From the NCBI GenBank assembly GCA_017562135.1, contig QEYB01001312.1:930001-994000 (forward strand): DNA of 64,000 nt, in the 5' to 3' direction. The position numbers and the translations under genes were made by a program. Under the pieces are notes generated by a model. The model worked only from the letters and a program-made list of their open reading frames with translations, made no database searches and had not been told where the DNA came from. The first letter of the stretch is position 1. Every line of letters begins with the position of its first letter. Shown here piece by piece: positions 34,285 to 44,997 of the stretch. The stretch is from Dipylidium caninum. Its lineage: Eukaryota > Platyhelminthes > Cestoda > Cyclophyllidea > Dipylidiidae.

Positions 34285-37200
34285 TTATATGTGCATATAA
34301 TTAGCAATATCGACTGTATAGAGAGATACGGATACGGTGCCCTTTAGCCGTACCCTGCTGTCGTCTTTCTGTCGAGTGTAGAGTTGGACGTCGAACTCCC
34401 CACATCCAGACGACTCGGGGGCGTTAAGCAAGCCCTCGCCGAGAAAATCATCCGCTCCAATTGTCCGCTTATCGAAAACCTGAAAAAAGGCGTGACGAAT
34501 GAAGTGATTTGCCTTTGTCTAATAGTCATGTCTTACTCCCATCGCATAATTCTTGACTTCCGTTGTCAAGTACTTACAATGCTCTTCTTCCTAATAAATT
34601 AATACTTTCCAGTAATTACATTTGAAAATAGTCTGCGAACGTTGGTACGTGATAGGAGGTCTATTCTGACTAAGGTCAGACTGACAGTGGGAAGAATATC
34701 TACTTGGCAAATCAAAAGATAGTCTGGGAAAATCCTCATAGCTTCTCGAAAAGAAGGCAGTCTTTTTGATCCCAAGATGTGATAATCCAATGAACAGGCT
34801 TTATGGAGAAAGGAAGTTTACATGCAATTACTCGAGCTTTCCCTCTTCTGCCTAAGTCCCTATTACCTCAGTTGGCACCATCCAGGCCGAAAGCATTATC
34901 AATAGACATTCTTTCTATTCCGGGTTTGTGTACGTTCTAGGCGAATTTTTGCGATGGAGACTCGGCAAAGTGGTCATAAGAAGAGTGCCTGTTCCTATTT
35001 GCCATGATACCTTGGTAAATTTCTGCGTCACCTGGTTATTGCCATAACCTGCCGGTCCAGTGGAGCAAATCCTCTCAGTCGCCCAGTATTTGTGAGTAGT
35101 GCCTGTTCACTTCTAGTATTCTTATAGTCGTAGTAGTAGTAGCAGCGGTAGTTAAAAACGCCTTGAAATATGGAATTACCTCAATTCTGATTGGTTGTTT
35201 GTTGGGCTTGGCACGATAGAAAATGAAGGCCTCGTTCCAAAGTGGATTGTTGTCGTGCATCACACGACTGGTGCAACTGCTGCCCTCACAACTAACGCGG
35301 CAGTAGGGCGAGGATGAAGTAGCACCAAAGGCACGAGGTCTGAGACTGGCTAGATTGGCTCCCCGTAACAAGTGAATTCGAGTAATGATAATTGGAGTGC
35401 CCTTGAAGACGGCGAAGATCCCTCGTGGCGGCTGGTCATAGATAAGTTCTCTAAGGACGAGATTTGGTTATTATTACTGCAGGCTAAATAATACTACAAG
35501 CGTTTATCACAAAAGGACTGATAGGACCTCGTCTCATACATATATTGGCATGATGGCAGGTCCCAGCTTAAAGGTAAAATTATTACTGCTCAAGGCAAGA
35601 AGAGAAGTGGTGATCTCGACGGCCGCGGTGGGGTTCCAGCTATCAGCCTGTGAATCACTCCGTAAAGACAGCCAGTTATCAAAACCGCAGTATTATAAGA
35701 ATGTACGCGCTGGTTGCGTAGGACTCTGCCTCGAGGTCTTGGCTTTTCACATCCTGCAGATCTCGAGAATCGTATTGACATTGCTTCGTATTTTTCCTAA
35801 GCAGTCAAACCGCCATGAATCGCAAAGTTCTTTCAGTCACATCACATCTTTCTCTTCTTTTCGATGGGCTAGATGGAAGTCACAACGATGTTGTCCTCTG
35901 CTTAAGACTTTTCAAGAAGACACCGAGTAGGTCAGGGCACCTACTGCACTCACTGTCAACTGCTCCTCGGCCCCTTTATTTATTGTTAAAATGTTCGTAG
36001 GTGATGTTGCGGGTTTCCTCGGACAATCATCCCAAGTCCACTTTGTCAGTACTCGTATGCGACTCGCCTAGGTGAATACAAACACCGCTGTGTGTGCATC
36101 GCACCTTCCAAGTGCCTCAACTTGTTGACATTTCACTCGCTAAGGGATAAGGGGAGGATGTGCGACTTAGCCCAAGTCCATCACACTTGCTGAATAGCGC
36201 AATTGCCGACGGATAAGGACTCTAAGTGTACTTCGAAACTCCGCATTGCGCCACCCGAGACTAGTCACTAATTAGCATTTAGTCCTAAAGCATGTTCTGG
36301 ACGACAGCCTCGCAATTAAAAAGATTCGCTGGAAGCAGTAGAAGAGAAGAACAAACCTGTTGGGAAGATTGCGTGGCAAGAAGATGCGGAGGTAGTAGTC
36401 GGCCTCCTGTTGAGGCTCTCCCAAGAAAGGCACCAGAACGTAGCGTCCACGAACCAAGGAGTAGCGCCCGAACACGGTGCGTTGACGCTTGGCGGAGTGC
36501 ACGTCCACCAGGGCGCACAAGGAGAGGAGGTGGGCGCGGACCTCTCTGTTGCTCTCCACCTGCACAAGAACCCGCTTTGTGAGGCAAATGCCACTTGGCG
36601 CATCTCACAGACGTCCATCACTTTCCATTCCGACACTGCGTTGCTGCGCCCATACGTGGGATATTTAGCGTAGGTAAAAACCCTCTCCCGTGAACGGCTC
36701 ATCACGAAAACACTTTACAGGCTGTGCATTTCATCGTGAAGCCAGGTAGCGTTTGGCCTTAGTCTTTTGCCACTACCTCGTCGCCTACGCCCTGTGTACT
36801 CGGAGGCGGATGTCATTCCCTATAGGTGGTTCTCAACAGAGGCAGAGGCATAATTCGAGCATGCACCGACAACCGACTTCTCGACATTTCGGATACCATG
36901 GAAAGTGCTCAAAGCGTGCTTAAGGGCGAAAGTGAGAAAACCGCGAAAATCCGCTCTATTGTGGAAGGTAAGTATGTGTCAGAGTCAGGCATACATTGCA
37001 TGTCTACGACCCACTTAATCCAAAATGTGCTTATTTGGATGGAAACGATGCAATTGCCAACCCCAATAAAGGCGTCTTTAACTCTAAATAAATCCTCACT
37101 GCAAACCACTTAATTATCGCGGTGAATGATAACCGCGACGACTCAAAAGACAAATCGAGGAAGACATCGAGGCGCGAAGTCAGGCAGGGTTCAGCCTAGC

Positions 37201-39835
37201 CACGGACCCCCGTCATTCCAGAATGAATACCCGATTATGTCCGGACCGTAGTCACTCATAACGCTGGTACTGCCTGCCGCGTCATGTCGATACTCCCAAG
37301 TTGAACGTCTCGGAGTGCTATTCTGCTTCAGGATTGTCAACAATCTCGTCGGAAAAGTTACGGTGAAGCAGTGGAATGGAACAACCTTAAATTGCAGGCA
37401 CTATAGTCTCAGGCCTGTGCCTACCCTCGTGAGGTCCGCCTCAGACCGCTTGCCAGCCTAGCAGTGACCCCTCAGCATCCTCAGCGTGAAGGTTGGAGGA
37501 GCCGACAACAGGCAGCCGAGTCCGGAGATGGGGGTGGGGTGTGGGGCAGAAGGCATCATGGGAGCGGGTCAATTCGCTCCACGAGAAAGCCTCCCTCGTC
37601 CGAAATATGACTTTAACAGTCTCCTAGCTCTTCCACGTCGGCAATCTAATGATACATTTGCACTCTCCTCGGGAAAAAAGGCGAGCCTGACACTTACGTG
37701 AGTGTGTCATGGGAAATGTGAACTCACCTTCAGTAGAGCAAAACCGATGGCAGGGGGCGATGTCTCATTGACAATGACCTGTTTCTCATAATCCCACGTG
37801 TACTTGCGATTTAAAGAAATCAGCACGTCCTCGGGCGTTTCTTTGTTCATTTCAAACAGATACTGTGGGAGAAGTTGGGAACGGAGATGAAAGTGGAACA
37901 AATTTTAGTCATTGGGCCGGTATGGACACTCAATTTTTATCTGCTAAAATCTTAATTGTGAGGGATGGAATCTCTCAGAAAAGACACCGAAAGACGAAAG
38001 AAAAGTGGTAACTACCTAGAACATCTTTCAGAAAGGCTAAAATGGTCGTAGACGAAAAGATTGACTTGTTGAGTGCACCCCGTCGAAGGTGCCTTTTCGC
38101 GGTGAGCCAAGGCTTTTGCTCGTGAGGACGGACGTCCTCGAGACGAGAATGCACTACGAAGAAGTCCAGCGAAGTTCTTGCACTCAACTCAAATGCATGT
38201 GACGTCGTCTACCAACATCACCACCCCGTGTGACATAGGCCCTGACACAGCTATCGTCATCCCACGCGGTGGCTCACTTGGTAAGAAAGTGAATTCAAAC
38301 GTGAAATACGCGATGTGCCTGGTAAAAGGTGACCATCCTGCTCAGTCGGCAGCGACTATAATTAGTGAGTCTCCCTGCTGTTGACCGCGAACCGAGGCAC
38401 GCAGGTAAGCTTGTTGGTGGTGGGAGTCAAGAGGAGCGGAGGACGTGAATTGTCAGGGGAAGCGCCCACCGAGTCTTTTCCACGCCTGACTCGCACTGGC
38501 CTTACATATTAGCGGCCTCAAAGTGATTTGAGAATGCCAGAAATGAACAGAATGCTAGACATTGGATGCAAGAGAGGCAGGAGAGCGTCGAGGAGGGAGG
38601 CGACTTGCAGGGATTGTGTTGTATGGAGCAACCCTACAACCCGCCCCCCTACAACCCGCCCCCCGTTGGAAGGAATCGCAGGTGTTCCAGCTTCCCACAT
38701 GAAATATAACCGCAGCCAGAAAACAGGTCCTACTGTGGTTACGCATTCCTACGATTCTCTGATTTGTCATGTCGATGGAAATGAAACATCAACACGGTGC
38801 CTGCAGATTGTTTGAGAAGGAAATTCTGCACGAAGAAAACAAAATTACGCATGTTCAGGCTGTAGCGTTACCTCCGCCCCAGACGTTGGGAGGACGCATA
38901 ATCAGCCATTTTTGCGCGGAGAGAGACGTACGGTCCAGGAAGCATGAACTTTCCCCGGGGCAGGAGAATCTCTGATGCACGTCCCAGTGCGGCACATGAG
39001 GCCTTGTTAATGCACTGAGTTGACAACTAAGACAGGGTGTATTGAAGGCAGTTAACTACGGATAATAGTAATCAGAACATTCGCAATCCTCCCATTGCTT
39101 TTGATGGGCAATAATTTGTGTGTCTGGTGACAGGAGAAGATTCAATATGCCTTGTAAGGGATGGCAGACACTCCTGTGAATGAACGTTCAGCCATCTCGT
39201 GAAATTCTCGATCGTGTACGCGTGAGTAAAAGACAAACACTAGCGAGGGCTGCGTCGGCAACAAAGATACTCGCAAAATGGCCAGCTGAAGAAAAAAAGT
39301 TGGCATTTGGCGGGATAAGCAGCCACCTTCATCACAGCGACTTTCAGCCGTGGTGGCTGTTAATGCTGCACGCCTCGTCCGCGATGGCGACCGGGATTTC
39401 AACTACACCGACGAAGTGGAAATTCCCACTTAGTTGCATGTCCTACGCTGGGAATCCCCCTTACGACTTGAGCAAGTGCTCTTGGGGAAAGTTCCCCGAA
39501 ACAGCAAAAAGTGGGCGCAATTTCAAAGGTGATGAATATAATTAAATCAAAATGGGCCTTAACTTCGTATTTTACTGCACACAAATGTATTATACCTGAG
39601 GATTCTGCAAAAAAGAAGTACGAAAGTCTAGACTGCCACCGCTATTCTCGTCGCGCCAAAGACCGTTGTAGGCAGCGAGAGTCCAGGGTCCGAAAATGCC
39701 CGTCCTGGGGAGGTTAATGACGATGGCGCCCGTAAAGTACTTCACCATTGCAATCAGAGGCATCCAAAACTCGGCGTCCGCGGAGACCACGAGCCCAATT
39801 CGAGTCCGGTCGCGCACGCTCAAATTCTCCCATTC
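34285..39835 (-). CDS. CAPN5-like: Pseudo-calpain exons 5-9: beta-sandwich and C2 domain
   Basis: Exon 5 (39835-39596) has EWENLSVRDRTRIGL, AEFWMPLIAMVKYFT and SFLQNPQ. Exon 6 (37862-37728) continues YLFEMNKETPEDVLISL. Exon 7 (36559-36357) has the GRYVLVP strand. Exon 8 (35450-35180) begins the C2 domain. Exon 9 (34479-34285) finishes it and stops at TAA 34285-34287. The introns here are 0.7-3 kb, in contrast to the small ones at the 5' end. Confidence 0.9.
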
Positions 39836-42800
39836 CTAAAGGAAATGGCTGAACTCATTGACAATGTTAACAATAACTTTACGCATCGAGAGAAGGAAGG
39901 TCAGGGTGGACACACGAAGTTGTCACTGTCCAGCCTCAAGATCCTCTTCCCTCTGCTTCATTTAATACCCAAGACTGTCCTTCTCAACCCTCGATCTCCG
40001 ACCGCAGTTCAGAAGAGGGCGTGGATGAGATTGTCTCTCCCACTCTTCCTTTTGCTATGTTAGCTACTCATTTGACAACTCACTTCACAAGCAGATAAAA
40101 CTGTTTGCCCCCATGAAGGCTCACTTTGATAAAGTATTCCCCACCGCTGAGGTTTTGGTCTTGTGACTGCTGTCTGTCGCTCTCACACAGGCATACCAGC
40201 ATCCCCTTGAATACTCATAGGCGAATTCGTAGGAGTAGAGATTCGGTTGACCAAATGAACTCCACCTTCTCTTCGAATCTGCGGAAGTTGTAAACTCCAC
40301 ACACACGTCGTCGTGATCAGAAGGATGCTCAACGGCTGAGCAACAACAGTCAACAAGGTAACACTTGCAAGTCATGGCCATTGGCTACGAATATTCCCTC
40401 CAAAACAAGCTCTAAGGGACCAGTTAATTTTCCTGCTTCGTCACCAAAATGCATCGACCAGTAGAAATTTTTGCTATGCATAAAGTTGTCCTAACGGCAA
40501 CCACCAGCCAAACAAATTCTACCCATTGACGGCTTGTCGTTCAAGCTGCCATGTGTAGTTAGTGAGACAACTCAATCTTGGATTACTTTCGATTGTTCTC
40601 AACTGCGTGAGGCTCTATCCGGAGTCAGGAACGGATGGTCTGAGGGCCACATGAGCACTTCGCATATTTAGTGGGTTCAATTACGGGTGACAGTAGAAGC
40701 TTCCAAAATGACGAAAGCGAGGATAATGATGATGATGACGCGAATCGCGAGTGTCCGCTTTGAAGAGGGAGGGTGTTTTTCACTCCTTCCAGGGATTAAA
40801 CGCCTTTATTACGTCCACATAACGTCGGGTGACAGTTGAGCGTCAAGCCAAACGCCATTACGAGGCCAAAGTAGGGAGCTGTGAAGCATAATCAAATCCA
40901 TTGGACGGTTGGATATTACGTCAAGAGCAGAATCAGACAAGAATGTCGCTGCCTCCATGGAGGAAGGAACGGGGAACTTGGTGATCGTGTTACGGCAATA
41001 AGCATGTCGTTGCGTCAACGCGATACAGCGCGACTCCTCTGCAGAAGTTCAACAAGTTTTAGCCAAATGTGTCAGGTCCTCTGCAAATTTAAGCCACAAA
41101 TGTTGGGTCACAATATGAGCAAATTTGGCGCAGTGGTTTTATTTTAGACATATCAGTGTAACTTAGAAGTTATGGAGCAAAAAGGTGGATAAAAAGAATC
41201 CAACAGGAAGTTTAATTAGTTTTATGTTACTTCGACTGCATGAGGCAATAGAGGTGCGTAAAATTTAGGTGTTAACCACTTAATATGCCATCTTAAATAA
41301 GGAGAACATTGCTTGTTCAAGCAGGAAGGCGTCATGGCTGCTGCTTCTTTATTCTCCGTCCCAACAGGTCTCCCAAGGAGAGGACACTAAAGAGCATAAA
41401 AGTTGCCGTAAAAAAAACACGGCTACACCCGTGAACATGGAAGTGCTACTTGTAATTGCCACTAATAGTGGGAAGGAAGGGATGGGGAAAGAGGCGTCTC
41501 CCGGGCTGACGCGACAGGAGCCGTTGGGAAACGATGGACAGAGGGAAGAGCCGGCGGGACCGACTCGAAATACATCGGCACAACCACTTGCTCGCCCACG
41601 TTAAGCACGAGTAAATGGCCGACAGACTGCAATTACTTTCAGTACAAGCAAGACGGGTCTCTGCAAAGGCCAATTATGGGGCGTGATCAGTCACATGAGG
41701 GACATTCTTATCCATTTATTTAAGCATCTCGTCAGTAAGAGGACGTCTGCCCATGAAACCCTATATCATCCATTGAGTTGTGCGAGGCAGCGTTGATTTC
41801 ATACCGAAAAGGGAGTTACTTCAATGATATAAACAATAAGAACCCTAAACTGTTACGATTGCCTAGATATTTCAACATTAAATCAAGCGACTCTGCTTGC
41901 ACAAGCGCGAACGCATGAGCGTCGGTCCTGTGGCTTAGTTTAGGTTAAAGGGACTTATGAGATAAAGTGTGTGAGATAGAGCAGAAAAGAGAGGCTATTC
42001 CATGGATGACGATGAAAAGGCGCTTTGAAAGCTTAGGGAAAAACCGTTGAAGAAAATGGTGGACACACAACACCCCCACATGTCTTATTACAATGTTCAA
42101 AAACATAATGAAGCTTGCCATTGTAAACGACGGATAGCAAAGAGTGCAAGAGTAACACGGTTGAGTGCAAATTTTAAAAAAATTCTCTAAAATGGCTAGT
42201 AAACCAAATGAAGTACAAGAAAACGTGCACTCCCACTTTCTTTTCGATCCTTATTTGTACTCGAACAATAAACGCTGGTGATTAGGGATATGTGGGACAA
42301 TTTTGACAACCTTCCGACGCATCATCATATCCATATACTGCTCAAGACCATTTTTGTAACTGGGTCCAAATGAGTGTCAGTTTTGAACTTAGGATGTTTT
42401 TGTAGTTATATGATAGAGGATTGGAAACAGCGAAGCCGACTTAGCTTAGATACCTTTCTATCTTACCGTTTTCATCTATTAATCAACTACCTGCTGAAAA
42501 AGGATGGAGAAAAAGAGAGGCAGCTCTGCAAAGCCAACCTGTAACCTTCCTTTAAAAAAGGAACAGATTGTGCGTTGGAGCATTCAGGGTGAATCATTTT
42601 AAATCGGCGACATATCAAAGTAAGGATATCAAACGAAAGCTATCAGCGATAAGACTATCAGAATTTGGCGCAAAAATCATCTGCACTGCAATTATCGTAC
42701 ACAGAGGAATAATCTTCTTGGTTTCGTGAAGTAACATTACTATAGCCTTTAAGGACAGACCAACTATGCAATGATATATGCTTATTTCCGACAAAAAATC

Positions 42801-44107
42801 TTTTTATATTATTAAGGTTACATTGGAAAACGAACATTTGTTAAAATATTGCGATAATTTTGAAAAAATCTATTACCTCCGAACATGGGGAGTAGGCTCC
42901 TTTCCATTCCCCAAAGCTTATTGAAGTGGAGTGGACGGTCAGAACTGAACGTAGACGAAGTAAGCGATCTTTTGGAGCACTTTCAGTAATTTTTAAGGCA
43001 GAGAGTACAGCGTTCATAGCTGTTGTATTATATGGCACAATGCAGGTCTTCGTCAACATGTAAGCCTGGTTGGAACAGAGCCCCGAACTTCGATCTATCG
43101 TACCCAGACGCCTTGGTGCACACATCTCGTCATAGAAATCTTCCTGTCGCAAAACTTGCGGAGCGCCGTTAACCGGTGGCTTAGCATCTTCGGGAGATTC
43201 TAAATTTAAGTTGCTCTAAGAATAAAGGTGAGTATTTGATAAAGTGATGAAGAAATATTGTACTCTGGTGCATAAAAGAACCAAGGACCCATCTGTTAAT
43301 GCACGTTCCAGAGTTTCAAACATTTCAACACGACGGAGATCGTTGGCATTTGGCAAATCATGGAACGTTAGAGTATTAAGAACACAACCAGTAAGATCCT
43401 GTAATGTGTCTTCAAGACGTAGAGCCTCTAAACGATCATAGCCACCGAGGAATCTGTGGTAAATATAAAAACGTCCATCTAAAGAGTTGTAATATATGCA
43501 TAAAGAAAAAGGGAATGTATTTTGAGCATCAATAGCACAATGATTATTTGGTTGGTATCTGTAATAATCTTACTTTGCATATGCTTTCGCAAGAATTGAG
43601 GGCCAGAATTCGTTCGGATTGGCCGAGTGAGGGCAGACCAATTTGCCGTTAATAACAGGTAGTAAGTCATCAACAACCACGACCATGTAGACCCCGTCTA
43701 TCCAAAAGCGCACTCGAAATGCTCCAGTGTAGTTAACAGAAGAGGTAAAATTATTTTGCTCTTTAAGATCAGGGAATAACTGCGCAACTTCAGACACTTA
43801 CACCAAGAGGACTTACATTTTCCAACAGTTTAGGCCTCTCAGCAATTAAAGACATAGCGAACACAATATTGATGTTGGATAAAGACCCCATGCAAATCGC
43901 GTGAGGAGTGCCATCTGTTTTGAGGACAGCATTTTCGCTTATATCTTTTGGCCGCTTGAATTCAGGAGTGGATGGACAACTGCCAACTAGAGGATCTATA
44001 TTCGATACTGTATTTGGAAAACTTTCGTCTTCAAATAATATGCCCCTCGTAAGGTGTACGGATTTGATTGCTACGTAGTCGTCATTATTAAAGTTAACAA
44101 TATGCAT
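34285..44107 (-). CDS. CAPN5-like: Calpain-5/6 (TRA-3)-type pseudo-calpain, complete, 9 exons
   Basis: Exons 44107-43817, 43779-43574, 43453-43264, 43215-42877, 39835-39596, 37862-37728, 36559-36357, 35450-35180 and 34479-34285; phases agree, 2070 nt, 689 residues. Order of parts: short N-terminus with LFEDESFP, papain-like core (about 45-400), calpain beta-sandwich (about 420-530, GRYVLVPFLGEPQQEADYYLRIF) and a C-terminal C2 domain (about 550-680, YCRVSCEG, WNEAFIFYRAKP, DDFLGEG). There are no EF-hands, so this is the atypical CAPN5/6 and TRA-3 architecture. Catalytic positions are lost. The oxyanion Gln is Met73, the nucleophile Cys is Ile79 (GSLSNINIVFA against G-x-V/L-G-x-C-W), the His is Gln279 (SNQAYMLT against GHAYxVT), and the Asn-Pro-Trp element is replaced by unrelated residues near 320. 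It is therefore predicted proteolytically dead, like vertebrate calpain-6, perhaps acting as a scaffold. The open frame and conserved splicing argue against a decayed pseudogene. Confidence 0.9.
38635..38664. repeat. Two perfect tandem copies of a 15-bp C-rich unit
   Basis: TACAACCCGCCCCCC is repeated exactly at 38635-38649 and 38650-38664, inside a calpain intron. Two copies only; likely slippage. Confidence 0.75.
42877..44107 (-). CDS. CAPN5-like: Pseudo-calpain exons 1-4: degenerate catalytic core
   Basis: Exon 1 starts MHIVNFNNDDY at 44107, aligning with the start of CAPN5, and contains the degenerate Cys region. Exon 2 has NYTGAFRVRFW, VVVVDDLLP and HSANPNEFW, then AKAYAK split into exon 3 (FLGGYDRLEAL). 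Exon 4 carries the degenerate His region (GLCSNQAYMLTK) and FGEWKGAYSP. Substrate-core landmarks such as DDxLP and NEFW are conserved while the active-site residues are not. Intron lengths are 37, 120 and 48 bp. Confidence 0.9.
43216..43263 (-). other. CAPN5-like: 48-bp intron (pseudo-calpain intron 3)
   Basis: Donor GTACAA at 43263 and acceptor TATTCTTAG ending at 43216. An alternative acceptor 17 bases further in gives the wrong phase, so this one was chosen. Confidence 0.65.
43780..43816 (-). other. CAPN5-like: 37-bp mini-intron (pseudo-calpain intron 1)
   Basis: Donor GTAAGT at 43816 and acceptor TTGCGCAG ending at 43780. Removal joins KLLEN to LFPDLKEQ, aligning gaplessly with CAPN5 'LWQKVIPDWKEQ'. 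A second GTAAGT inside the intron would leave a shorter, out-of-family join. Confidence 0.8.
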
Positions 44108-44997
44108 TTAGAGCCTAGATATTGGCCAAACCAAAGGTGCGCTATAAAGCTGGTTTATCCGACCTCAATTTTCGGGAAAATGAAAACAAATTGGTTAATA
44201 ACCGCAGTATTGCAAATTAATACCACACTATGAAATTGTATCAGTTATGTTTTAATACATTACGCATAAATTGGCAGTATCAAGGGAGGCTAACTTTGAA
44301 CGAGTTTATTTTTTGTGCACATAAACTAGTGAATAAATCGCACTAATATAATGCTGCAGTTACAGCTAACTTGTGCATCACAAGTGATACACAACATGCG
44401 CATCTAATATCAAACTCCGACTTCCCGCTAGCTATTGAGTTTAAGCCAACTGTCACCGAAAAATTGTTTCCCCGAAACAATATAGCCCCATTAATAAATA
44501 ATGTATGAACTCTGACGATAATGGAGTTCAATAGGGCCCGATAATTATGAATGGGTTCGGGGCACTCCGGTCCAAGGTCCGGTTCCAGAGGTTATAACCA
44601 TAATATTTGTTGTGAATCGGAGTATTGGAGGCTTGATTTCCAAATGGCTTAACAAAATTGTAATCCAAAGATCCGCAGTGTACCGCAAGTTTCCAACTAC
44701 CTGTGCGAAGAGGATAAAGATTCATATGTATTTGTTAATTTCCGTTTTGTTATAAGTGCCCCCGCCATCATGTTACCGCTTTCAAAAAGAGTTGTCGCAC
44801 TTCGCTCTGTCTCGGCAACATTTCGCCAAAGTCTGAAAATTCGTTATTTTTATTTACAGTTAGCAGAACTTTATTTTAACATATTTTTTTAAAAATCAAG
44901 TTTTGATTGTTATTAATACTTAATGTTAATGATGCTGGTTTATTGGCTAAAATTCTAACCAATTAGTTGAGCCTTTCCATCTACTCCGGTTCTCCCC
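44108..44997. promoter_or_regulatory. Divergent promoter region between pseudo-calpain and C9orf78
   Basis: 890 bp between start codons that face away from each other. A minus-strand frame at 44528-44725 within it contains VKPFGNQ, superficially like a calpain N-terminus, but it does not splice in phase to exon 1. No clear TATA element. An AT-rich stretch lies at about 44850-44960, near the C9orf78 side. Confidence 0.5.

Noticed and set aside
36285..36705. Overlapping open frames on both strands in a GC-rich patch
   Set aside because: Only the minus-strand frame matching calpain domain III (exon 7) has homology and proper splice sites; the others are shadows.
44528..44725. Minus-strand frame with VKPFGNQ, tempting as a calpain N-terminal exon
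   Set aside because: The exon at 44107 already supplies the family's start, and no donor joins this frame in phase.
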